From Vibrio atlanticus (GTDB lineage Bacteria; Pseudomonadota; Gammaproteobacteria; Enterobacterales; Vibrionaceae): DNA of 64,000 nucleotides. The notes under the pieces were generated by a model. The model saw nothing but the letters and a program-made list of their open reading frames with translations. It had not been told where the DNA came from and did no database searches. Made by a program: the position numbers and the translations under genes. Shown piece by piece: positions 20,308-28,933 of the stretch; the first letter of the stretch is position 1; each line of letters begins with the position of its first letter. The stretch is taken from assembly GCF_024347315.1 (NCBI RefSeq), contig NZ_AP025461.1, positions 1 to 64,000 of the forward strand, read 5' to 3'.

Positions 20308-20340
20308 AAAGCCAGCAGTTGATGCTGGCTTTGTTGTTTT
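20308..20340 (+). terminator. Terminator after sigZ
   Basis: A 10-bp stem AAAGCCAGCA/TGCTGGCTTT with a 5-nt loop, followed by GTTGTTTT. Confidence 0.8.
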
Positions 20341-20412
20341 CATAATCTGCAAATCACGCTTTGTTTATGCGAATCGAGTACTTAAGTGAACCCAGTGCTT
20401 GATCGTACCGAA

Positions 20413-21027
20413 CTATGCTGCTTCCGCTTTTACCACGGGTTGATAGCGCCCCGGTTTATGATTCATCGCCAGAATCAAGTTGGTGACTATCGCACCAAGC
20501 ACAGACAGAAGAACCAATGACACATCAACAATAAACAGTGAAAGCACAACAATCGTACAATCTAGTGCCATCTGAACCTTACCCGCACGAATCCCAAAAC
20601 GTTCTTGTAAGAACAGCGCCAGAATGTTGAAGCCACCTAAGCTCATTTTATGACGGAAGATCACCAGCATGCCGGTACCAATTAAGCCACCACCAATTAA
20701 CGCTGCATACAATGCATGAATTTCGGCAATTTGAATCACGTGATACAAGTGATCCACGGCGAACGAAACAATCGAAACCGCGATAAACGTATTGATGGTG
20801 AAGCGCCAGCCCATACGAGCGACCGACAAAATATAGAAAGGTAAGTTAAGAGCGAAGAACACTTGGCCAAAGCTTAGGTCTGTTACTTTGGTAATGAAGA
20901 TCGCTAGACCAGCCGTGCCTCCGGTGAGCAAACCGACTTGGTTGAAAAAGATAACGCCGAGTGAAACTAGTGCGCTACCTAAGAGCAGTGCCAGTAAATT
21001 TTCGCGAAGGTTATGATCTTTATCCAT
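20413..21027 (-). CDS. YitT family membrane protein
   Basis: 204 residues with five to six hydrophobic segments and the family motif GGTAGLAIFITK near residue 36, and KMSLGGFNILALFLQ near residue 128. YitT proteins are integral membrane proteins of unknown function. This short form lacks the C-terminal DUF2179 domain of Bacillus YitT. Single gene; ATG preceded by GGGAGAGTC. Confidence 0.85.
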   Translation of the reverse strand: MDKDHNLRENLLALLLGSALVSLGVIFFNQVGLLTGGTAGLAIFITKVTDLSFGQVFFALNLPFYILSVARMGWRFTINTFIAVSIVSFAVDHLYHVIQIAEIHALYAALIGGGLIGTGMLVIFRHKMSLGGFNILALFLQERFGIRAGKVQMALDCTIVVLSLFIVDVSLVLLSVLGAIVTNLILAMNHKPGRYQPVVKAEAA

Positions 21028-21306
21028 GTGAATGACTCTCCCTGAATCTTTTAATATCGCGTTTCAGTCCCGTTGAAACGATTGAAGTACAAATTTACGA
21101 TGTTTAACAGATAAGTCGAGTAATTGCGCAGTGTTACTGAGTGATTAATTTGTATACTAGTTTTTACAGGCTTTAAAATACTTCACTAAAGCAAGCAGTT
21201 ATATCTACAAAATTAAATATCCATCCTAAATTCTCCGCTTCTACCACATAATCAGCGAGCTTCGTGTTTTCCTATTTATTAGCTACGTTTCATTCCAATT
21301 CCAGCG

Positions 21307-21663
21307 ATGCATCAATCCATGCATAGCTCTATGCATAAAACGCATAGACTAAATCACAAAAGGTCATTTGATACATACCCTACTCGTCATTATGATGCGC
21401 GACTTCTTACAACATTGAGCGCATGTAAACACCTTATGTTTTCACAATCTCTTTTTGCCCAACTCGCCAGAATGACGCTATTCCTTGTCATTAGTTTGGT
21501 AATTGTGCATCACAGTCAGCCATTGATCGATCTCTTGGCTCAGCATGCCGTTAGCAGTGGATGCCACCAGCAGTCAGCGCATGAGCATTCCGGGCACGAA
21601 CACCACAATAAAATGACTGACCAACACATGTCAGCGCAAGACCACTCACATCACCACCATTAA
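21307..21663 (+). CDS. Small membrane-anchored protein with His-rich C-terminus (start uncertain)
   Basis: At most 118 residues. A hydrophobic segment (LFLVISLVIVHHSQPL) is followed by a hydrophilic tail containing HQQSAHEHSGHEHH and ending DHSHHHH, a plausible metal-binding region. The start at 21307 has no ribosome-binding site and its first residues overlap a DNA palindrome; ATGs at 21436 and 21472 would give 75 or 63 residues with the membrane segment near the N-terminus, and are equally plausible. It ends 15 bp before the MFS gene, so the two are probably cotranscribed. I do not recognise a family. Confidence 0.55.
   Translation: MHQSMHSSMHKTHRLNHKRSFDTYPTRHYDARLLTTLSACKHLMFSQSLFAQLARMTLFLVISLVIVHHSQPLIDLLAQHAVSSGCHQQSAHEHSGHEHHNKMTDQHMSAQDHSHHHH
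21319..21336. promoter_or_regulatory. Perfect 18-bp palindrome upstream of the His-rich/MFS genes
   Basis: ATGCATAG-CT-CTATGCAT is a perfect 8-2-8 inverted repeat. It lies in the upstream part of the open frame of the His-rich protein, where the translation looks low-complexity; if that protein starts further downstream, the palindrome would be in its promoter. A regulator binding here is an inference. Confidence 0.4.
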
Positions 21664-21678
21664 TTTAAGAGTATTAGA

Positions 21679-22884
21679 ATGAGCATTTTCCGTTTTCCTT
21701 TACTGGTATGGCTTGGGATCGGCACACTTATTATCAGTCTAGGGATCAGACAATCATTCGGCATTTTCATGATGCCAATTTCAGAGCATTTCGGCACCGG
21801 CCGTGAGTTTTTCAGCTTCGCCATTGCTCTACAAAACCTGCTGTTCGGTGTGTTCCAGCCTTTTGTGGGCATGGCCGCTGACAAATGGGGAGCAAGACGC
21901 ATCATTATTGCAGGTGCATGTGCTTACGGTTTGGGTTTATTTCTTACCTCAATGTCTACCGAATCAAGCATGCTTTACGTTTCACTAGGCGCATTGGTTG
22001 GCCTTGGGTTAAGTGCAACAAGCTATGTGATTGTATTAGGCGCTGTAGCAAAAGTTGTACCTGCAGAACACGCAGCTAAAGCATTCGGTCTAACCACAGC
22101 TGCAGGTTCATTTGGTATGTTCGCGGTAATTCCGGGTGCGCAATACATGTTGAACGAGTTTGATTGGCAAAGTGCGATGCAAGTATTTGGCGTGCTTTGT
22201 TGTTTGATGATCTCATTTGCGCTGTTTATGCGAGCACCGAAGTTAGCAACCAATAAACAAGTACAAGACACCCAGACACTGAAAGAAGCACTGTCTGAAG
22301 CGTTTTCGAACAAAAGTTATTGGTTGATTCACGCAGGCTTCTTCGTGTGTGGTTTCCACGTGATGTTCATTGCAACGCACTTACCAAGTTACTTAGCAGA
22401 CAAAAACTTACCTGCGAGTAGTGCAGCAATGGCGCTGGCTTATGTGGGTATCTTCAACATCTTCGGATCTTACTTCTGGGGTGTGATGGGCGATAAGTTC
22501 AGCAAGCGTCATGTGATGTCTGCACTGTACTTAGTACGTACTGTGGTTATCGGTGCGTTTGTGACTCTGCCAGTGACTGAATCAACCGCGGCAATCTTCG
22601 GTGCGGCGATTGGTTTCTGTTGGTTGGGTACGGTTCCGCTAACGTCTGGTTTAGTTCGTCAGATCTTCGGTGCTCGTTACCTGTCGACGTTGTACGGCTT
22701 GGTATTCTTTACTCACCAAGTGGGTAGCTTCTTAGGCGCTTGGGTTGGTGGTCGTATTTACGATTACTACGGTTCTTACGAGCCAATCTGGTGGTCAACC
22801 GTGGTACTTGCATTTGCGGCAGCGCTTATCCATTTACCAATCAATGACAAGCCGATTGAGCGACTGAAATTGGCAATGGCTTAA
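21679..22884 (+). CDS. Major facilitator superfamily transporter
   Basis: 401 residues with about 12 membrane segments and the MFS loop 2-3 motif GMAADKWGARRI (64-75), repeated in weaker form (GVMGDKFSKRHV) in the second half. The first helix motif GIRQSFGIFMMPIS resembles the OxlT/monocarboxylate-type MFS branch. The direction and substrate are not determinable. It follows the His-rich protein by 15 bp. Confidence 0.85.
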   Translation: MSIFRFPLLVWLGIGTLIISLGIRQSFGIFMMPISEHFGTGREFFSFAIALQNLLFGVFQPFVGMAADKWGARRIIIAGACAYGLGLFLTSMSTESSMLYVSLGALVGLGLSATSYVIVLGAVAKVVPAEHAAKAFGLTTAAGSFGMFAVIPGAQYMLNEFDWQSAMQVFGVLCCLMISFALFMRAPKLATNKQVQDTQTLKEALSEAFSNKSYWLIHAGFFVCGFHVMFIATHLPSYLADKNLPASSAAMALAYVGIFNIFGSYFWGVMGDKFSKRHVMSALYLVRTVVIGAFVTLPVTESTAAIFGAAIGFCWLGTVPLTSGLVRQIFGARYLSTLYGLVFFTHQVGSFLGAWVGGRIYDYYGSYEPIWWSTVVLAFAAALIHLPINDKPIERLKLAMA

Positions 22885-22932
22885 CGTTTAACGCTGACTC
22901 CCCCACTAGCGTAAACAACAAGTCGTTCCAAT

Positions 22933-22985
22933 AAAGCGAGTGAGTATTGAAAGGAAGCATCCTGATATACTCACTCGCTTTTTTG
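22933..22985 (+). terminator. Terminator after the MFS gene
   Basis: A 15-bp stem (22933-22947 with 22967-22981, AAAGCGAGTGAGTAT) with a 19-nt loop followed by TTTTTG. Confidence 0.75.
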
Positions 22986-23108
22986 TTAGTCACTATTTCA
23001 CCAATTAAAACGGTCGATATTTGCATAAACCTCACTGAATAATAAGACTATCCTTTTCGTTTTAATTTATAGTATCCACTCGCTCCTTTATAACTAATCC
23101 GCAGGCTT

Positions 23109-23834
23109 ATGGAATACATAGATCAGACTGTCCTTATCGCAATGGCACTCATTTTTGCTGGCTCATTTGTGCAAACCGCAATCGGCTTTGGTTTGGCTAT
23201 TGTTGCAGCCCCACTGCTGTTTTTGGTCTCACCAGACTATGTACCTGCGCCTATCTGCTTGGTTGGCCTGTTTATCTCTTTATTCAACGCCTTTAAACAC
23301 CGTGCAAACATTTCTATTGGCGGGTTAAAAATCGCATTGCTGGGCCGCATTCCAGGCTCATTGGCAGGCGGAGCATTATTGGTGATGGTTTCAACGAGCG
23401 TGTTGTCATTATGGTTGGGCTTATTGGTCGTATTTGCAGTGATTGTCAGCTTGCTTCCATTTAGGTTAGAGCCGACGCCTGCCAAAATGGGCATCGCGGG
23501 ATTCTTCTCAGGATTTTTTGGCACCAGTTCAGGTATTGGTGGTCCACCTATGGCACTGCTACTCCAACACCAAGATGCCAATCAGCTGCGTGGCAACTTG
23601 TCTGCCTTTTTTGTCTTTAGTTCAATCATTTCGTTGATTGTTCAGATCCCAATTGGCTTCTTCACTATGCACCATTTGATCATCACCATACCTTTGCTGC
23701 CTGCGGCTTGGTTGGGTTACAAAGTGGCGTTGATGACCACGCAAAGCATTCCTAAAGAGAAGATACGAATTGGTTCTTTACTGTTATGTTCTATCAGTGG
23801 CTTTACTGCCATTTGGCAGGGCTTAGCTGGTTAG
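23109..23834 (+). CDS. TauE/SafE (TSUP) family sulfite/anion exporter
   Basis: 241 residues with about eight hydrophobic segments in two related halves. The first half has FAGSFVQTAIGFGLAIVAAP and the second has GIAGFFSGFFGTSSGIGGPP, the paired TSUP signature. These proteins move sulfite, sulfoacetate or related anions across the inner membrane. It stands alone, so the substrate is open. Confidence 0.88.
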   Translation: MEYIDQTVLIAMALIFAGSFVQTAIGFGLAIVAAPLLFLVSPDYVPAPICLVGLFISLFNAFKHRANISIGGLKIALLGRIPGSLAGGALLVMVSTSVLSLWLGLLVVFAVIVSLLPFRLEPTPAKMGIAGFFSGFFGTSSGIGGPPMALLLQHQDANQLRGNLSAFFVFSSIISLIVQIPIGFFTMHHLIITIPLLPAAWLGYKVALMTTQSIPKEKIRIGSLLLCSISGFTAIWQGLAG

Positions 23835-24224
23835 TATAGAGATAACGTAAGTACTGAAGGTTGCTTACGTTTTGTAACTATTTTGATGACAGCTCACTCA
23901 TCTCGATAAGCAAGCGCATATGACTGACTAGTGACGTTATCCATTATGCTCAAATACCCTAATGCGGCGCCTTATTTAAGCTTTAAAGTCAGTACCACAC
24001 TGTCGTAAACATCTCTATCTGGCGGTCACGATTCCCTCTCAATCACCATCAATGAACCATTACTGCATAAACCATTTTTTCATGAGCTTTTTGTATACAG
24101 AGCTCAGACTGTTCAAATTAGACTAAATGTTCAATTGAGAGCGTAGTTGCATTCACTATATCTCTATATACTCGAGCAATCATTAGCCAGGCAGATGAGC
24201 ACGCTCAGTATTAAGGACATTCAT
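23835..24224. other. Intergenic region upstream of the dCache chemoreceptor
   Basis: About 390 bp with no gene that I can support. A frame extends 26 codons upstream of the chemoreceptor ATG but lacks a ribosome-binding site. No confident promoter element identified. Confidence 0.5.
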
Positions 24225-26129
24225 ATGAAACAACTTGGATTTAAGCAAGTTCTTTTAGTCGCAGTATCAGTAATAATCGCAATAAGTGTTGGTTCAGCCA
24301 ACTATTTATCATATCAGAGTAAGAAGGAAGCACTCACTGACACTATTTATCAGAGCACACAAGACCGTATTCGCATTGAAGGGAATAAGGTTGAGACTTA
24401 CCTGGAAGCTAAAACACAAGCAGTAGCAAAAATAGCCACTGATTACCGTCAAAATAATTATCAAGATAGACACGCCGAGCGAATGCGCGTGGGCTCATTG
24501 GGTGCTGATGTTGCGAACCTAATGATAGGTTTTGACAATGGTGATGCTTATGCCTCATTCGATTACCCGGGCTGGGATAATCACAAAAGCCCATCAAGCT
24601 ACGACCCTCGTAGTAAAGCTTGGTACAAAGAAGGTAAGCGTTCAGGAAGCCTTGTATATACAGACCCATATACAGACTCCACAACAGGTACCTTAATGGT
24701 GAGCATTGGTAAAGATGTTGGTAACGGTGTGCTATTGGCAGACATTCCACTCGATGTTCTAAGTGACACTGTCTCTGAAATCGACCTCAACGGTGCTATT
24801 TCGATGATGATGACCAATGACATGACGGTGCTGGCTAGCACATCCAATGTGGTTAAGGTGGGCACTAAATTAACGGATTACGCTTCTTTGAAAGACGTTG
24901 CAAAAAAAGCACAAAATTCAGAAAGCACAATCGTTAATTATAGTATCAACGGCGTTGAGAAAGTGATGTTCAGCCATGCGGTTAGCTATGGTGATAAAGA
25001 GTGGTACCTACTTGTTGGATTAGACAAAAGCGTCGTATTCGCAGCGCTAGAAGTCGCTCAACAGCAAGCAATTATGATCACGATCGTCTACCTATTGATC
25101 AGCGTAGTTGCCACGTTATTCATTCTCAATATTCTTTACAAACCCATCCTAGCGTTGAAAGAAACCATTACAGGGCTATCAAATGGTGATGGTGATTTAA
25201 CTCAGAGACTCGAAGTAAAGAAACACGATGATTTAGGGCAAATCGCATCTAGTATAAACCAATTCATCGAGCATATACAAGACTTGATGCTAAAAATTGA
25301 CGCAGCATCGTCTGAACTGAAAGAAAATGTGCAGCAACTTGAACATAAATCAGATGAAAATAACCACATTTTGAATCAGCACGTGCAAGAAACTGAACAA
25401 ATTGTCACTGCCATTGAAGAAATGAGTTCAACAGCTGACGCCGTTGCCCAAAATGCAGGTGAAACGGCGCAATCAACTAAAGTTGCGTCGGATATCGGGG
25501 AGCAATCACTCAATGCTGTCGGTGATGCACAAATGAAGGTTAATGCACTAGTTTCTGAGATAGAGAACACATCATCGAACCTAGAAAGCATGAGCCAAGA
25601 AACTAAAGGGATCAGTGATATTTTGACAGTGATTGGTGAAATCGCAGAACAGACCAATCTCCTTGCGTTAAATGCAGCGATTGAAGCAGCACGAGCGGGT
25701 GAGCAAGGTCGTGGGTTTGCAGTAGTAGCGGATGAAGTGAGAGCCTTAGCGAGTCGAACACAAGCGAGTACACAACAGATTGAACAAGCGCTGACTCGAT
25801 TGCTTTCAGTGAACAAGAATGTTGAAGAGTCTATGAATAAGACGAAAGGGACTTGTGACGAAACATTTAATAACACCGAGAAAGTGGGCAGCAGCTTAAA
25901 TGAGCTAACGTCACAAGTAACGGGGATCAATGACCTAAGTATTCAAATTGCAACGGCCGCAGAAGAGCAAAGCAGCGTCACTCAGGAAATTAGTCGTAAC
26001 ATGGTGGCTCTGAGTGACATTGTAAATGAACTCAACAAAAATGGAGATCAAGCTTTGGTGCAAACCAACAATATCTCCCAAGTAAACGAACGACTGGCAT
26101 CAATGGTTGGTATGTTTAAACTACGTTAA
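24225..26129 (+). CDS. Methyl-accepting chemotaxis protein with dCache sensor
   Basis: 634 residues from the ATG at 24225 (ribosome-binding site AAGGA 8 bp upstream). Order: membrane helix (about 8-28); periplasmic dCache domain (about 35-270) with [14 protein letters not shown] and downstream YTDPYTD, which resembles the R-W-Y...Y...D amino-acid-binding motif; second membrane helix (about 275-300); HAMP (about 300-355); signalling domain with the conserved hairpin [18 protein letters not shown]. It probably senses amino acids or related small molecules (inference from the motif). No C-terminal CheR/CheB pentapeptide is seen; it ends MVGMFKLR. Confidence 0.92.
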   Translation: MKQLGFKQVLLVAVSVIIAISVGSANYLSYQSKKEALTDTIYQSTQDRIRIEGNKVETYLEAKTQAVAKIATDYRQNNYQDRHAERMRVGSLGADVANLMIGFDNGDAYASFDYPGWDNHKSPSSYDPRSKAWYKEGKRSGSLVYTDPYTDSTTGTLMVSIGKDVGNGVLLADIPLDVLSDTVSEIDLNGAISMMMTNDMTVLASTSNVVKVGTKLTDYASLKDVAKKAQNSESTIVNYSINGVEKVMFSHAVSYGDKEWYLLVGLDKSVVFAALEVAQQQAIMITIVYLLISVVATLFILNILYKPILALKETITGLSNGDGDLTQRLEVKKHDDLGQIASSINQFIEHIQDLMLKIDAASSELKENVQQLEHKSDENNHILNQHVQETEQIVTAIEEMSSTADAVAQNAGETAQSTKVASDIGEQSLNAVGDAQMKVNALVSEIENTSSNLESMSQETKGISDILTVIGEIAEQTNLLALNAAIEAARAGEQGRGFAVVADEVRALASRTQASTQQIEQALTRLLSVNKNVEESMNKTKGTCDETFNNTEKVGSSLNELTSQVTGINDLSIQIATAAEEQSSVTQEISRNMVALSDIVNELNKNGDQALVQTNNISQVNERLASMVGMFKLR

Positions 26130-26230
26130 TTTCTACTAAAACAGTTAGTTAGAATGAAACCCGTAGTGTATGGAGGTTATAGTTTCAAATAGCGTCTATA
26201 GTTTTTCAATAGCAGTCATCGTTTAAAATA

Positions 26231-26256
26231 GCCGCCTTCTCCGAAGGCGGTTTTTT
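26231..26256 (+). terminator. Terminator after the dCache chemoreceptor
   Basis: A stem CCGCCTT/AAGGCGG with a 5-nt loop, followed by TTTTTT. Confidence 0.85.
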
Positions 26257-26307
26257 ATTCCTCTCTTTCAAAAGCCCCACCAGAGCTCTTCTAGGCAAGT
26301 TTATTAC

Positions 26308-27054
26308 TCATTTGCTATCTCTTAGAAACATCGGCAACAAAGGTTCTATTTTTTGCGTCGGAATCAGTGGCACCAATAGGTAGATCAAACCGGCAAAGGC
26401 GATAGACGCAGCTAAGTCTTCAGGGCGGTGCATACCAAGCCAAACTCGGCTATACGCCACGCCACCAGCCCAAACTAGCAAACCGCCGACTAAGTAAAAA
26501 CGTTTCGCTTCCAGGAACAAGCCGCCAAAGAACGCCAGACACACGCCAACGAAAATCATGTGCCCAGATGGGAAAGAATAGTCAGTCTCACCTAGCCAAT
26601 GACGTGTTCGCCACTCACTCACCTTATCTTTCACAGATGTAATCGCTGCATTCTTTTCTACCAATGGCAGTTCGTAAAACAGCTCTGGCATGTCAACGAC
26701 TTCTTGGGTCACCAAATACTCAGAATAAGGACGCGGGCTTTCTGTAGAGTGCTTTAAGAAAGTTTTTGCTGCAAAGCTGAGAACCAACAACAAGCCGAGC
26801 TGCAGACAAAGGCTGACGAGCTTAGCTTTGGAAAATTTCATCGTGAGCAATACCAAAGACAAAACAGCTAGCGTTACCAAGAACCCTTGATTACCCGCCG
26901 AGTAAGTCACAAACGTTATGAAGGCGCCTTGGAAAGGCGAAACCGCAGCCCCAAGGTCAAAATAAGATCCAAAGATCAAAAACGGTACGAGAGAAGACAA
27001 ACTTAAAACGAGCAGTAATAAGCCTTTGGATTTGTTAGAGAACGGAGATGTCAT
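26308..27054 (-). CDS. PAP2-superfamily phosphatase, PgpB-like
   Basis: 248 residues with about six membrane segments. The three PAP2 signature motifs are present: K101-x6-RP (108-109), PSGH (162-165) and SRVWLGMHRPEDL (S202, R203, H209, D213). A large periplasmic loop (about 110-160) between motifs 1 and 2 is typical of PgpB. PgpB dephosphorylates phosphatidylglycerol phosphate and undecaprenyl pyrophosphate at the outer face of the inner membrane. Monocistronic. Confidence 0.88.
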   Translation of the reverse strand: MTSPFSNKSKGLLLLVLSLSSLVPFLIFGSYFDLGAAVSPFQGAFITFVTYSAGNQGFLVTLAVLSLVLLTMKFSKAKLVSLCLQLGLLLVLSFAAKTFLKHSTESPRPYSEYLVTQEVVDMPELFYELPLVEKNAAITSVKDKVSEWRTRHWLGETDYSFPSGHMIFVGVCLAFFGGLFLEAKRFYLVGGLLVWAGGVAYSRVWLGMHRPEDLAASIAFAGLIYLLVPLIPTQKIEPLLPMFLRDSK

Positions 27055-27439
27055 GACTAAGATCTTTTGGATAAAGTGGATGGATGCTAGCGCAGCTTAG
27101 CACTGCCAATATCAATTTTATGTCAAAACGGTCATTAAGCCGTCATGGTCTAACAATGTTCGATTGATGAACCTCTTGAGTATTGATTCAGTGAACGGCC
27201 ACGCCAGCACCAATAATGTTCGACATCCACTGATGTTCATAGAGCAACAAAGACCACTCAAACCAGCTGAGACAAAGGCATTATCCCACTAAAGACTGCC
27301 GGACACGTTCTGCTGATAAAGTGAACACTTACCCGATTATAAGGCTGGAATCTGAAAAACTTTGCTGTCAGTCCTTTAAATCCACTATTGAAAGGATTAC
27401 CATCTGGTCTGCTTTCAAAGCAAAACAGATTATTAATTT
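27055..27439. other. Divergent intergenic region with ribB leader start
   Basis: About 385 bp between the PAP2 gene (minus) and the FMN aptamer (plus). It must contain promoters for both. No other gene is seen; the open frame running through the aptamer is not a gene. Confidence 0.5.
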
Positions 27440-27585
27440 TTATTCTCAGGGCGGGGCGAAATTCCCCACCGGCGGTATGTTTTTAGCAAAATCTAAAGAT
27501 AAGCCCGCGAGCGCTCGATTCGTCGAGGTCAGCAGATCTGGTGAGATGCCAGAGCCGACGGTCATAGTCCGGATGAGAGAGAATG
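27440..27585 (+). ncRNA. FMN riboswitch (RFN element) upstream of ribB
   Basis: The conserved RFN blocks occur in order: closing helix TATTCTC paired with GAGAGAATG, then AGGGCGGGG, ACCGGCGGTA, GCCCGCGAGCG, GATCTGGTGAGATGCCAGAG, GCCGACGGTCATAGTCCGGATG. FMN binding to this aptamer shuts off riboflavin genes. Here the only downstream gene is ribB, whose start is about 350 nt further on, an unusually long leader because of an inserted repeat. Confidence 0.96.
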
Positions 27586-27599
27586 AAAACACACTCGTT

Positions 27600-27646
27600 T
27601 AAGTTGGAAAGGTGTACCTATTTATTAGGTTCATGCCTCCAACTTA
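27600..27646 (+). promoter_or_regulatory. Hairpin after the FMN aptamer (possible expression platform)
   Basis: A stem TAAGTTGGA/TCCAACTTA encloses an inner AGGTGTACCT-type fold and begins 15 nt after the aptamer. It lacks a clean U run, so whether it is a terminator, an antiterminator partner or part of a translational platform is not clear. Confidence 0.45.
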
Positions 27647-27687
27647 GACGGGTGCATTTCGTTTTGGATAAAACCATAATGAGCTAA

Positions 27688-27847
27688 TACCAATCACAGT
27701 AAATAAATGATCAGAGATAGCGCAGGAAAAACGCTTGAGAACAAGGCAAAATTTTTCGATAAGTAGTTATTCTACAGTCAAAAATTTTAACGCCGTTATC
27801 AAGGGTTTTAACCAGCTAGAATGACCAGTTGTTTACTACGATTGGTA
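27688..27847. repeat. 160-bp imperfect palindromic repeat in the ribB leader
   Basis: The ends are inverted: TACCAATCACAGTAAATAA at the left and, on the other strand, TACCAATCGTAGTAAACAA from the right. The centre contains AAAATTTTTCGATAAG facing CAGTCAAAAATTTT. The whole could fold into one long hairpin when transcribed. It resembles dispersed palindromic repeats of Vibrio genomes (recall, not searched) and lies between riboswitch and start codon. Confidence 0.7.
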
Positions 27848-27936
27848 CAAGTTGACTTGTAATGAGTCTGCTTTGTTGTGCTCGGTTGAGATCCCTCATA
27901 CAGCCCTGATTCTGGTGATATTTTAGGAGTTTAACC

Positions 27937-28593
27937 ATGAATCAGTCTTCACTACTTGCCGAATTTGGCGAACCAATCACTCGCGTTGAAAACGCACTGC
28001 AAGCTCTACGCGAAGGTCGTGGCGTACTTCTACTTGACGATGAAGATCGCGAGAACGAAGGCGACATCATCTACTCAGTAGAACACCTAACTAATGCGCA
28101 AATGGCGCTTATGATCCGAGAATGCAGTGGTATTGTGTGCTTATGCTTAACAGACGAGCAAGCGAACCAACTTGAACTCCCACCTATGGTTGTTGATAAC
28201 AACAGCGCAAACCAAACTGCGTTTACCGTCACTATCGAAGCAAAAGTCGGCGTAACAACAGGTGTTTCTGCCGCTGACCGTGTAACAACGATCAAGACAG
28301 CTGCAAACCCAACGGCTAAGCCTACTGACCTAGCTCGCCCTGGCCACGTATTCCCATTACGCGCTCGTAAAGGTGGTGTACTGGCTCGCCGCGGTCACAC
28401 AGAAGGTACTGTGGATCTAATGCAAATGGCTGGTCTTCAATCGGCAGGTGTACTGTGTGAAGTTACCAACCCAGACGGCACGATGGCAAAAGCGCCAGAG
28501 ATCGTTGCTTTCGGTAAAATGCACAACATGCCTGTACTGACCATTGAAGATATGGTGATGTACCGCACTGAGTTCGACCTAAAACTGGCTTAA
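27937..28593 (+). CDS. ribB: 3,4-dihydroxy-2-butanone 4-phosphate synthase
   Basis: 218 residues, the usual length of a stand-alone RibB. Landmarks are the metal/substrate loop [13 protein letters not shown] (33-45), the CLCLTDEQ stretch, TGVSAADR and the C-terminal [11 protein letters not shown]. The enzyme converts ribulose 5-phosphate to the four-carbon riboflavin precursor plus formate. TTTTAGGAG precedes the ATG. It is controlled by the FMN riboswitch upstream. No GTP cyclohydrolase II domain is fused. The stop codon is part of a heptamer repeat. Confidence 0.97.
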   Translation: MNQSSLLAEFGEPITRVENALQALREGRGVLLLDDEDRENEGDIIYSVEHLTNAQMALMIRECSGIVCLCLTDEQANQLELPPMVVDNNSANQTAFTVTIEAKVGVTTGVSAADRVTTIKTAANPTAKPTDLARPGHVFPLRARKGGVLARRGHTEGTVDLMQMAGLQSAGVLCEVTNPDGTMAKAPEIVAFGKMHNMPVLTIEDMVMYRTEFDLKLA

Positions 28594-28631
28594 TGTTTAA
28601 TATTTAATGCTTAGTGCTTAGTGCTTAGTAT
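28590..28631 (+). repeat. Six degenerate heptamers (TTAATGC type) starting at the ribB stop codon
   Basis: Consecutive 7-mers read TTAATGT, TTAATAT, TTAATGC, TTAGTGC, TTAGTGC, TTAGTAT. The ribB TAA lies in the first. The same unit occurs as a perfect array at 55555-55610. Confidence 0.7.
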
Positions 28632-28794
28632 CCCGATATTAACTCAAGCGCATTGACCTAAACAGATCTAGGCTCACCAATGGAGCCAAGCTTATTTTAA
28701 ACAGGGCATAGTGACTGTCACTCAAACAGCTTTTACAGCTGACTGATACCGTCCAATAAACCCTGTTAGAATCAGAACCGCATACAAAAATTAG

Positions 28795-28823
28795 AGCCTC
28801 ACTGATTTCAGTGGGGCTTTTTT
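28795..28823 (+). terminator. Terminator downstream of ribB
   Basis: A stem AGCCTCACTGA/TCAGTGGGGCT with a short loop, followed by TTTTTTC, about 200 bp past ribB. The 28632-28794 stretch in between shows no gene. Confidence 0.7.
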
Positions 28824-28885
28824 CATACTCACGTCCGATAAAAAACCGAGCCAATTAGCAACTATTATCATTAACAATACACAAT

Positions 28886-28900
28886 TGTTATGTTATAACA
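28886..28900. promoter_or_regulatory. Putative Zur box upstream of the ABC importer
   Basis: TGTTATGTTATAACA differs at a single position from the gammaproteobacterial Zur core TGTTATA-N-TATAACA. It ends 33 bp before the substrate-binding protein start, where it would block the promoter. Zinc-repressed expression is therefore predicted. Confidence 0.6.
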
Positions 28901-28933
28901 TCGCAAATGATTACTCATAACTAGGACAAAAGC

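Noticed and set aside
27321..27602. A 93-codon open frame upstream of ribB
   Set aside because: It runs through the FMN aptamer, whose bases explain the sequence; no ribosome-binding site.
28639..28854. 71-codon minus-strand frame after ribB
   Set aside because: Overlaps the plus-strand terminator; composition not protein-like.
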